Assembly: GCA_028284285.1 (NCBI GenBank)
Contig: JANQSA010000062.1
Location: forward strand, 95,288 to 159,287
DNA from: Croceivirga sp.
GTDB lineage: Bacteria > Bacteroidota > Bacteroidia > Flavobacteriales > Flavobacteriaceae
Length of the DNA stretch: 64,000 nucleotides
Direction of reading: 5' to 3'
Translations under genes and position numbers: made by a program
Part shown: in pieces, positions 24,350-31,661 of the stretch
How the letters are laid out: each line of letters begins with the position of its first letter
How positions within the stretch are numbered: position 1 is the first letter of the stretch
Notes under the pieces: model-generated
Told to the model about the DNA's origin: nothing
Seen by the model: the letters and a program-made list of their open reading frames with translations, nothing else
Databases searched by the model: none

Positions 24350-25333
24350 ATGAAGCATGTATCTATTTTAGTCCCCAAGGGGAACGTGAGTGTGGTTAAC
24401 ATTGCCGGGACACATCAGATGTTGTCCTGGGTAAATGCGTTGTATTCCGGGGAGGGGAAACTTCCGCTTTTTGCACTACAACTGGTGGGAATAGAAAAAG
24501 CATTGGACCCGCAGGGAGGACTGTTTGCCATTACTCCGGAGAAAACCATCGCAGAAGTTCAAAAGACCGATTTGATCATTATTCCGGCGATACATGATGA
24601 TTTTGAAGTGGCCTACAGGCGAAACCAGGCTTTTATCCCCTGGTTGATAGAACAGTACAAAGAGGGGGCAGAAATTGTAAGCCTGTGTATTTCTTCTTTT
24701 TTCCTGGCTTCTACCGGGTTATTGGACGGCAAGCCCTGCTCTACGCATTGGCAATTTGCCCAGGTATTCAAGGAAAAGTTTCCCAGGGCTATTTTAACCG
24801 ATGAAAAGATCGTCACCGAAGCCAATGGCATCTATACCAGTGGTGGGGCCTATGCTTTTACCAATTTGGTCATCTATCTTATCGAAAAATATGCCGGTAG
24901 GGAAGTAGCGGTTTTGGCAGCAAAAGGTTTTATGGTGGATATTGATCGCAGCAGCCAATCCCCCTTTATGATTTTTTCCGGACAAAAAAACCACAAAGAT
25001 GAGTTGGTACTCAAAGCGCAGGAATATATTGAAGAAAACTATCCAAAAAAGATCTCAGTCAGTGAACTGTGCGAGGATGTTCCGTTAAGCAGGAGGACAT
25101 TTGAACGACGTTTTAAACAGGCGACTTCCAATACGGTTTTGGAATACTTGCAACGGGTGAAGGTGGAAGCAGCAAAGAAAGAATTGGAGAAAGGAAGAAA
25201 AACGGTCAATGAGGTAATGTATCAGGTAGGGTATTCCGATTCCAAAGCCTTCCGTGAGGTGTTTAAAAAGGTAGTTGGGATGACCCCGGTGAATTATAGG
25301 AACAAGTATGTGGTAAAAAGTGTAGAGGCCTGA
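24350..25333 (+). CDS. GlxA-type AraC regulator with DJ-1/PfpI domain
   Basis: About 327 residues from ATG 24350 (MKHVSILVPKG, the typical family start); in-frame TTG 24299 and ATG 24329 lie in the promoter-like sequence. Residues 1-200 form a class I glutamine amidotransferase-like fold with the SLCISSFFLASTGLLDGKP elbow, in which the normal Cys of the elbow is present (LCIS) as in many GlxA proteins, and ATTHW-like STHWQFA. The last 100 residues are the AraC double helix-turn-helix (ISVSELCEDVPLSRRTFERRFKQAT; VNEVMYQVGYSDSKAFREVFKKVVGMTPVNYR). Divergent from the seven-gene operon with a 140-base shared region, so it most likely controls it. Confidence 0.9.
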   Translation: MKHVSILVPKGNVSVVNIAGTHQMLSWVNALYSGEGKLPLFALQLVGIEKALDPQGGLFAITPEKTIAEVQKTDLIIIPAIHDDFEVAYRRNQAFIPWLIEQYKEGAEIVSLCISSFFLASTGLLDGKPCSTHWQFAQVFKEKFPRAILTDEKIVTEANGIYTSGGAYAFTNLVIYLIEKYAGREVAVLAAKGFMVDIDRSSQSPFMIFSGQKNHKDELVLKAQEYIEENYPKKISVSELCEDVPLSRRTFERRFKQATSNTVLEYLQRVKVEAAKKELEKGRKTVNEVMYQVGYSDSKAFREVFKKVVGMTPVNYRNKYVVKSVEA

Positions 25334-25909
25334 TCAGCGTTGCACCCTTGCTTTGATATTCCGTTGAGCGTAATCCACAATTTCTGCAATCCTTTTTTGA
25401 CGCGTTTCTTCGCGTTTTGCGTGATTCAACCAGTATAGGTAACTCTTTCGTTGCCCCTGGGTGAAGCTTTGAAAGTTCTTCCAGGCCTCCTGGTTCCGGT
25501 CAAAAGCTTTTTGCAGATCTTCGGGAATCACTCCGTTCTCTACATCGTCCAAAGCTGTCCACGAGCCGTTTTCTTTAGCGATAGCGATAGCCTGTAAGCC
25601 ACTTTCGTGCATTACACCGGCTGCCGTAAGTTCTTCTATATGCGTTTTATTGACCTTGCTCCACACGCTTTTGGGTTTTCTGGGACAGAAGTATTGTCGG
25701 CGTTTGCCATCTCCTAAACTCTTTACCGTACTATCTATCCACCCATAGCAAAGGGCGACGCGAACCGCTTCTTCCCACCGCATGCTTGGCATTTCGTGGT
25801 CTACTTTGTAGAAGATAAGATACACCCCCTGGGAAGCATTATAATTTTGACTCAGCCACTTTCGCCAGGCGGTGTCATTTTTAAAGTAGTATTCTTTGAG
25901 CTCCGGCAT
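25334..25909 (-). CDS. YdeI/OmpD-associated family protein
   Basis: A 191-residue cytoplasmic protein. Conserved segments: WRKWLSQNYNASQGVYLIFYK near the N-terminus, RWEEAVRVALCYGWIDSTVKSLGDGKRRQYFCPRKPKSVWSKVNK in the centre, and a C-terminal AFDRNQEAWKNFQSFTQGQRKSYLYWLNHAKREETRQKRIAEIV. These are hallmark blocks of the YdeI-like bacteriocin-protection/OmpD-associated family whose biochemical role is not established. It abuts the convergent regulator gene: stop codons are adjacent (25333/25334) with no space for a terminator. Confidence 0.88.
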   Translation of the reverse strand: MPELKEYYFKNDTAWRKWLSQNYNASQGVYLIFYKVDHEMPSMRWEEAVRVALCYGWIDSTVKSLGDGKRRQYFCPRKPKSVWSKVNKTHIEELTAAGVMHESGLQAIAIAKENGSWTALDDVENGVIPEDLQKAFDRNQEAWKNFQSFTQGQRKSYLYWLNHAKREETRQKRIAEIVDYAQRNIKARVQR

Positions 25910-26085
25910 AATCGGAATTGTAGTTTGTCGTTAAGAATGTGTCGCATCACCATTGCATCTTGCCCGTAATTCCCCTCTGCAAGGTAGTGGTTTGATTTGA
26001 GTTCGCACACTTTCTTCATTTACAGGGACCTCTGCAGGACCTATCCAGCATGCCAAGAGTGCTTGTTGGGGGTATCCATTTCCGT

Positions 26086-26514
26086 TTACTTCGTTCTTTT
26101 AAACAGGCTAAACAGGAAGTACAGTAATAGTAAAACCAAAGGAAAGCCAACAAGGGTATAGGAATAGTTCCAAAACCACCAGGAAGCCAGGGGTTGGTTG
26201 ATAAAAGTGTTGCTCCAATTTCCACTTAGCATGCGTCCTACGGGCCACCAGGTTACGCTTAAGCCGATCGATATTCCGGCAAGAGTAACAAGATATCGAT
26301 GCCATGTTCTATTGGGCCTTCCCCGCCAACGCAAGCTACAGAACGAGAGCACGGAAAAAGCGAGAATTCCCAAAGCGGTAGTTAAGTTTCCAAGAGGGAT
26401 AGCGGCCTGTCCTCCTAAAGACAAAACCAGTAATGAAGATCCCGAGAGCAATAGCAAAAAACTAAGGATAAAGAAAGCCAGGGAAATCCAGAAAAGTACC
26501 CTGATCGTTTTCAT
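26086..26514 (-). CDS. Four-helix membrane protein of unknown function
   Basis: A 142-residue integral membrane protein: hydrophobic segments at about 7-30 (LFWISLAFFILSFLLLLSGSSLLVL), 38-58 (IPLGNLTTALGILAFSVLSFC), 70-90 and 110-137 (WFWNYSYTLVGFPLVLLLLYFLF), with short polar loops and a basic tail. No family recognised. Its start codon shares one base with the stop of the upstream GNAT gene (TGATG), so it is translationally coupled and closes the long minus-strand run that starts at trehalose synthesis. Confidence 0.65.
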   Translation of the reverse strand: MKTIRVLFWISLAFFILSFLLLLSGSSLLVLSLGGQAAIPLGNLTTALGILAFSVLSFCSLRWRGRPNRTWHRYLVTLAGISIGLSVTWWPVGRMLSGNWSNTFINQPLASWWFWNYSYTLVGFPLVLLLLYFLFSLFKRTK

Positions 26515-27044
26515 CAGGCGACGGCCGTTTTAGTGATCACAAAGGTCAAGCCCTCGGGATCTTTAGTATGTAAATGTCCGAGAGCACTACTTTTTATCAC
26601 AAGTTGACCCCCCAATTTCTCCACGGCTTTTTGCGACCTATAGTTGAATTTGTTGATATTAAACACCACATAATCAAAGTATTGAAAAGCGTGTGCTATC
26701 ATAAGCTTTTTAAAAGCGGAATTATATACTCCGCCCCAATAGTCTCTTGATAAAAAGGTCCAGCCTATTTCTACGGTATCGGATGCGGAAGGATGCTGTT
26801 TAAATCGGGAACTCCCTATGATGGAATGGGTCATCCTGTCAATAATGACAAAAGCGCCTTGAGAATCCATGGCGCCTTTAAAGAATTCTTTAAATACCGG
26901 CAGGGTATAGCGATCCGGATTTTGATGTTGTTCCCAGATTTTGGGGTCACGGGCCACGTTATACAGCTCCTGGAAATCGGCTACGCGTAAAGGCCGTACT
27001 TTCACTAACTCGTTTTCTAAGGTAGGTTGGAGGTTGGGAATCAT
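26514..27044 (-). CDS. GNAT-family N-acetyltransferase (RimJ/RimL-like)
   Basis: A 176-residue cytoplasmic acetyltransferase. The pattern LENELVKVRPLRVADFQELYNVARDP is the classical N-terminus of RimJ/RimL-type GNATs, followed by SRFKQHPSASDTVEIGWTFLSRDYWGGVYNSAFKKLMIAHAFQYFDYVVFNINKFNYRSQKAVEKLGG, with the acetyl-CoA binding loop at about 100-115. Substrate unknown, protein or small-molecule amine possible. It lies 11 bases after the arginase-like gene and one base overlaps the following gene. Confidence 0.9.
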   Translation of the reverse strand: MIPNLQPTLENELVKVRPLRVADFQELYNVARDPKIWEQHQNPDRYTLPVFKEFFKGAMDSQGAFVIIDRMTHSIIGSSRFKQHPSASDTVEIGWTFLSRDYWGGVYNSAFKKLMIAHAFQYFDYVVFNINKFNYRSQKAVEKLGGQLVIKSSALGHLHTKDPEGLTFVITKTAVA

Positions 27045-27055
27045 ATATTCGTTTT

Positions 27056-27862
27056 TTATGCAAGCTGCAGCTCCAGCAGTCGGTGAATAGGCTGTAATGC
27101 AGTTATATCTTCCGTAACAGATTCCAGACTACTGGTTCCTACAACATCAAATTCTTCGTGTAACGCCTTGATACAGCTTTCCGCTTCTGCAATTTTAATC
27201 CCGTTAGGCACCTGATAGTAGGTTTTGTTGTATGCTGTAGGATCCAGGCAATCAAAATCAAAATGAATATAAAGGTATTGTATGTTTTTGGTCTTTAGGG
27301 TATGGATAAGTTCCGGAGTATTGGTCTTCCCGGAATGATAGATATTTCCCCGACGAAGTCGTAATTGCTCTGCTTCATCCAAATCGCGTAATCCAACGTA
27401 ATGAATCTGTGCGCTTTGAATAGTGCTAAATAATAAGGGGTCCATTGCAGGTACTCCTTCACCTAATAAAGTGCGTAGGGGCATGCCGTGAAAGTTACCA
27501 CTTGGGGAATCGGATGCAGTATTAATATCCCCATGGGCATCAAACCAAATGATACCCAGCTTAGGGTATATTTTGTTCAAATAAGAAACCGGTACAATTT
27601 CCAATCCGCAATCCCCGCCCAGAATTTCCAGGCTTTTCGGTTGTGTTTCTTCTAAAAAAGTTTTAAATCCCAAAAGTTGTTCGGTAAGCGCATCGTAATT
27701 ATTGATGGCGAAACGTTGCTTTCCATCTCTTCCGGCAGGGATTTCGGACAGGGGAAGTTCATGAAATTGCTGCGCTCCAAGATAGTCGCGAATGGCAGAA
27801 GCGCCGCTTTGAATAGCGGTTCCTGAACCGGAGCCTTGCCACTGCGGAAAAAAGATCTTCAT
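27056..27862 (-). CDS. Arginase/agmatinase-fold protein with altered metal motif
   Basis: A 268-residue ureohydrolase-fold protein. Recognised by DAHGDINTASDSPSGNFHGMPLR in the middle and HFDFDCLDP near 200, the second and third Mn-binding motifs (D-A-H-x-D and D-x-D-x-x-D-P). The first motif, normally GGDHS, reads GGDCG, replacing the histidine metal ligand by cysteine. The protein may bind a single metal or another substrate, so arginase activity should not be assumed. Family members hydrolyse guanidino groups (arginine, agmatine, formimidoylglutamate). The start at 27862 overlaps the stop of the M1 peptidase gene by one base. Confidence 0.8.
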   Translation of the reverse strand: MKIFFPQWQGSGSGTAIQSGASAIRDYLGAQQFHELPLSEIPAGRDGKQRFAINNYDALTEQLLGFKTFLEETQPKSLEILGGDCGLEIVPVSYLNKIYPKLGIIWFDAHGDINTASDSPSGNFHGMPLRTLLGEGVPAMDPLLFSTIQSAQIHYVGLRDLDEAEQLRLRRGNIYHSGKTNTPELIHTLKTKNIQYLYIHFDFDCLDPTAYNKTYYQVPNGIKIAEAESCIKALHEEFDVVGTSSLESVTEDITALQPIHRLLELQLA

Positions 27863-29505
27863 TACAGGAGCTTCGTTGCAATATAGAAATTCCGGTCGAT
27901 GACCAGTTCAGTACCTTTTATCGTTTCCGTTTTCCATTCAGCGTTTTTTTTGGGGAACAGCCACTTTTCTTTACCATCTACAAAAACCCGGACCGGCATG
28001 TCAAAATCATCCACTACTTTGGTGTAGCGGTATTTCAGCGTTTTTCCGTCAAACTGGTATTCCAAAACAGGTACATCAGGGGTGCGCAGGTATTGTTCAA
28101 AAAAAGCGGACAGATCCTTTCCGGTTTCCCTGCTTAAGAAATGCTCAATCTGCTGTGTAGTGACAGTTTGATGATAGAAGGTAGCGTTAATTTTCCTAAG
28201 GATTTGCCGCCATTTTTCATCGTCTTCCACCAACTGCCTTAAGGTGTGCAGCATGTTCGCTCCTTTATAGTACATATCCCCAGAACCCCTTCGGTTAAGG
28301 TTGTACCTGCCTATAATAGGTTTGTCGTTCTGAATTCGTTTTCGGGTGCCGATGACGTAGTCGGAAGCGGCCTCCGTACCAAAATGATAATCCAGATACA
28401 GGTTTTCGGAATAGGCGGTAAAGCCCTCGTGAATCCACATATCTGCGATGTCCTTGTAGGTGATGCTATTGGCAAACCACTCATGACCAGCCTCGTGGAT
28501 GATGATAAAATCGAACTTCAGGCCCCAGCCCGAATCGGAGAGGTCCATACCGCGATATCCATTTTGGAAGCCATTGCCGTAGGTAACGGAACTCTGGTGC
28601 TCCATACCCAAATAGGGTACTTCTACCAATTTAAAACCGTCTTCATAAAACGGGTAAGGGCCAAACCAATGTTCAAAGGCCTCAAGCATCTTTGTGGTTT
28701 GGCGAAATTGGTTTTGTGCTTTCGCCATATTATCCCGAAGTACATAATAGTCTATATCAAGGGCCCCCTTTTCCCCCTGGTATTGCTCCCCAAAATGCAC
28801 ATAATCCCCAATATTGACGTTCACGCCATAGTTGTTTATGGGGCTGCTCACGAACCAATGTGTGGTTTTTAGTGTATCGGACTCTTCAAGCTTGCGTAGT
28901 TTTCCATTGGATACATTCATCAGGTTTTTAGGAAAGCTTACGCTAATGAGCATGCTATCCACTTCATCATACATATGGTCTTTGTTGGGCCACCAGGCAC
29001 TGGCGCCCAGACCCTGGCAGGAGGTGGCTACAAAATGGTTGCCATTCCTATCCTTTTTCCAGGAAAAACCGCCATCCCAGGGAGCACGTATGGCTTCCCT
29101 GGGTTTGCCGGAATATTGAACTACTATTTCATTAAGGTCTCCCTTTTTCTGTACCTTCTCCAAAAGCACCATATACGCATTGTTACCCTCCTTGCGGTAG
29201 GATAAGGGTGTTCCATCTTGTGTAATGCTTTCAATCCTCAAAGGGGGCTGCAAGTCAATCTGAAGTGTATTCTTCTTTTCCAGCACCTTATAGTGAATGG
29301 TGTTCCGGCCCGTAATGTATTTTTCATCCGGATCTACCGTGATATCCAAATGGTAGTAGGTGAGGTCCCACCATTCCCGTTCGGGAGTGATACTACCTCG
29401 TAAAAATTCATCTTGGGTGTAGCTCAAATCCTGCTGTGCGTAGGCGCAAAACCCCAAAAAAAGACTACAATAGAATATCACTTGTTTTGTCAAACGTCTT
29501 TTCAT
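27862..29505 (-). CDS. Exported M1-family zinc aminopeptidase
   Basis: About 547 residues from the ATG at 29505 (MKRRLTKQVIFYCSLFLGFCAYAQQ, signal peptide); an in-frame TTG at 29520 would only lengthen the polar tip. An N-terminal beta-saddle domain (about 30-210) precedes the thermolysin-like domain with HEAGHEWFANS and the third ligand Glu in HEGFTAYSE, i.e. H-E-x-x-H-x18-E. The substrate-binding motif, usually GxMEN, reads YLGMEHQSSVTYG near 300, with Glu-His in place of Glu-Asn, as in other Bacteroidota M1 enzymes. Secreted to the periplasm. Shorter than PepN because the C-terminal helical domain is missing. Confidence 0.93.
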   Translation of the reverse strand: MKRRLTKQVIFYCSLFLGFCAYAQQDLSYTQDEFLRGSITPEREWWDLTYYHLDITVDPDEKYITGRNTIHYKVLEKKNTLQIDLQPPLRIESITQDGTPLSYRKEGNNAYMVLLEKVQKKGDLNEIVVQYSGKPREAIRAPWDGGFSWKKDRNGNHFVATSCQGLGASAWWPNKDHMYDEVDSMLISVSFPKNLMNVSNGKLRKLEESDTLKTTHWFVSSPINNYGVNVNIGDYVHFGEQYQGEKGALDIDYYVLRDNMAKAQNQFRQTTKMLEAFEHWFGPYPFYEDGFKLVEVPYLGMEHQSSVTYGNGFQNGYRGMDLSDSGWGLKFDFIIIHEAGHEWFANSITYKDIADMWIHEGFTAYSENLYLDYHFGTEAASDYVIGTRKRIQNDKPIIGRYNLNRRGSGDMYYKGANMLHTLRQLVEDDEKWRQILRKINATFYHQTVTTQQIEHFLSRETGKDLSAFFEQYLRTPDVPVLEYQFDGKTLKYRYTKVVDDFDMPVRVFVDGKEKWLFPKKNAEWKTETIKGTELVIDRNFYIATKLL

Positions 29506-29506
29506 C

Positions 29507-30130
29507 TTAGTTGCGTTCAAGTTTTTTATAGAAATGGTAGGTATGCCACGAACAAATGGGCCCTAGCAGTGCATAGAAAAAACCAGGGAGCCCAATCCCG
29601 ATTCCAATTTCAAAGAATGCCAGGATCACAGAAATAATGGCTACAATAACAAAAATGGCAAAATGCCGTGTGTAGAAATATAAATGGATGGCATTTTTCA
29701 TGGCGCGGGATTTTTTAAATGCCCGGTAATACATCATAGTAAAACACAGAAAAATGAGCGAAAAGCCGATGCCGTACATCAAAAAAAGATTTGCCAAATC
29801 TGTTCTTGTCTTTACGCCTTCCCCCATCAACGACTGCACCATTGATTTCAAGGGAAACACGTAGTATAATGCCACAAACAATAAAATGCAATTGAGTACA
29901 ATGATCCAGTTATCTATGTATTTGGTACGCCTAAAGAAATTATAGTGTACCCACCACAGTGCTACCAATACGAAGAAGCTTACGGAAAAACTGAGGAATC
30001 CAGTAATGGTGGTTTTGTTTAGGGCAAGGTCGCCGTTCATATCAAAATTGACTACCATCAGTGTGGCTGCAAAAGCAAAAACACCATCGCTGAATGCCTC
30101 GACCCGGCTAATATTGTGCGGCCATTTCAT
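29507..30130 (-). CDS. TMEM175-family potassium channel-like protein
   Basis: A 207-residue membrane protein with six hydrophobic segments. The first helix contains RVEAFSDGVFAFAATLMVVNF, the FSDGVFA signature of bacterial TMEM175 (DUF1211), where one such six-helix unit forms tetrameric K+-permeable channels. Later helices include FLSFSVSFFVLVALWWVHYNFFRR and a WHTYHFYKKLERN tail. It lies 9 bases after the NTF2-fusion gene and one base before the M1 peptidase start, which suggests co-transcription but no obvious functional link. Confidence 0.9.
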   Translation of the reverse strand: MKWPHNISRVEAFSDGVFAFAATLMVVNFDMNGDLALNKTTITGFLSFSVSFFVLVALWWVHYNFFRRTKYIDNWIIVLNCILLFVALYYVFPLKSMVQSLMGEGVKTRTDLANLFLMYGIGFSLIFLCFTMMYYRAFKKSRAMKNAIHLYFYTRHFAIFVIVAIISVILAFFEIGIGIGLPGFFYALLGPICSWHTYHFYKKLERN

Positions 30131-30139
30131 CCCGGAAAA

Positions 30140-31657
30140 TTATCGAATAAAGGTGACTTTGGCAATTTTGCCGTTTTCCACTTCGTAGATAGCCACAGCG
30201 GAAAAGTTTTGTCCGTTAACGGTAAGATATTCCAGGTCAATCACTTTATTGCCAATTATCATGCGTTTTTTTATCTCGCAATTAAGGTCAGGGGTGCTTT
30301 CGAAGAAACCCTGGTACCTGTTCCGCATTTTTTCCTGTCCCATACTAGTGAGGCTGTTGGGATAATTGAAGAGCCTTACATCATCACTGTAGGTTGCCAT
30401 GAAAGCATCAATATTCCTTGCGTTATAGGCTTCCAATTGTTGTTGAACGATGGCAACAGGATTTTCAGAATCCTTCTGTTCAAAAAGGAAGGTCATACTT
30501 GTGATTTCATCATTCTGAACCTGGTAAATAGCAACCTGGTGATTTTCCACACCATCGTCAACCGCCCTTTCCTCATCAATTACGGTATTGCCTATGACGA
30601 TTCTTTTCAGCACGGCGACACTGGAAGACGCTGTTTGTTTAAAATAATCACCATAACGCTGTTTCATGGTTTTCCTTCCCCTATACAAGGTATCGTTGGG
30701 AAAGCGTTTCACCAGGACATCTTCTGAATAGCAGGACGCAAAGCCCTCCAGGTCTCTGGCATTATACGTTTCTACTTGCTTTTGCACTATCCCTGCCGGG
30801 GAAACTTCCACAACTACGGCAAGTTGAGTGGCGTCCTGGTTTACGGCAATTCGCGTAATATTGTTAACGTATTGATCCTCAAACGTGTAGGTTTGTGCCC
30901 AGTCGTTGTCCAGGCCCGGGTGAAACCTCAATAAGGTGTTTCCTTTCCCGGCCAACAATACACCATTGGGTAACCAGCAAAAATCCTGTTCATCTTGGGT
31001 ATTAATTATCGGTTGTGTTGCTCCTGAGACCGGATCCATGGACTTTAAGACCGTTTTTTCAGGGGAAATGTCCAGAAAGCTAATGTCCTGGGAATTGGGT
31101 ATTTGTAAAACAGAGCGCCCCACATTTTTCTGAAAGGTGTAGTTGGAACCATCGGATAGATGGCTTACCACTAAGTCCATTCGATTTTCAACTAAAACGG
31201 TGTTTACCAGGATGTCTTTGGAATACCAAAGATGATAACCCACTTTGGCCTCTTTTAAGATCGTTTTTGATTTTCCCGAGTTTATGTCGTATCGGTACAA
31301 GCGTTGCAGACCAGTGGTATCCAACCGAATTGCAGAGATCGCACTACTTTCAGGAATTCGGGTAGGGGAGTATTCACTTCCTGCCGGCGTATTGGTCAGC
31401 CAGCTGCTGGCTCCGGAGGTAATATCGTATTGACGGATATCGGTTTGGCCATTTCTTGTTGAAGCGAAAATGACGGTATGCTCATCATAAAACGAAGGTT
31501 GATTATCATAACCTTCATTATTTGATATATTGATCTTGTTGGTCAGTTGTATACCGTTTCCAATAATTTCCAGATCAAAAAGATAGATTTCCGTGTTGGA
31601 TTGGGGACGTAATGCTATGCCACACAATAATAGCAGCAGTAGGAGGGTTCCTTTCAT
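30140..31657 (-). CDS. Exported fusion of PD40/TolB-like propeller and two NTF2-like domains
   Basis: A 505-residue protein. A signal peptide (MKGTLLLLLLLCGIALRPQS) is followed by about 240 residues of WD40-like TolB-type repeats (YDNQPSFYDEHTVIFASTRNG; EYSPTRIPESSAISAI) and two tandem SnoaL/NTF2 domains: about 275-385 (VQKQVETYNARDLEGFASCY) and about 395-505 (VQQQLEAYNARNIDAFMATY). The two domains share the order helix, YNARxxxxF, Y(S)DDV, then KMRxRYxxFF and IVIGNKVIDxE, so they arose by duplication. Role unknown. Four bases after the trehalose gene's stop; unusual as an operon partner of TPS-TPP. Confidence 0.85.
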   Translation of the reverse strand: MKGTLLLLLLLCGIALRPQSNTEIYLFDLEIIGNGIQLTNKINISNNEGYDNQPSFYDEHTVIFASTRNGQTDIRQYDITSGASSWLTNTPAGSEYSPTRIPESSAISAIRLDTTGLQRLYRYDINSGKSKTILKEAKVGYHLWYSKDILVNTVLVENRMDLVVSHLSDGSNYTFQKNVGRSVLQIPNSQDISFLDISPEKTVLKSMDPVSGATQPIINTQDEQDFCWLPNGVLLAGKGNTLLRFHPGLDNDWAQTYTFEDQYVNNITRIAVNQDATQLAVVVEVSPAGIVQKQVETYNARDLEGFASCYSEDVLVKRFPNDTLYRGRKTMKQRYGDYFKQTASSSVAVLKRIVIGNTVIDEERAVDDGVENHQVAIYQVQNDEITSMTFLFEQKDSENPVAIVQQQLEAYNARNIDAFMATYSDDVRLFNYPNSLTSMGQEKMRNRYQGFFESTPDLNCEIKKRMIIGNKVIDLEYLTVNGQNFSAVAIYEVENGKIAKVTFIR

Positions 31658-31661
31658 AGTG

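Noticed and set aside
26198..26533. 111-codon plus-strand frame
   Set aside because: Antisense shadow of the small membrane-protein gene at 26086-26514.
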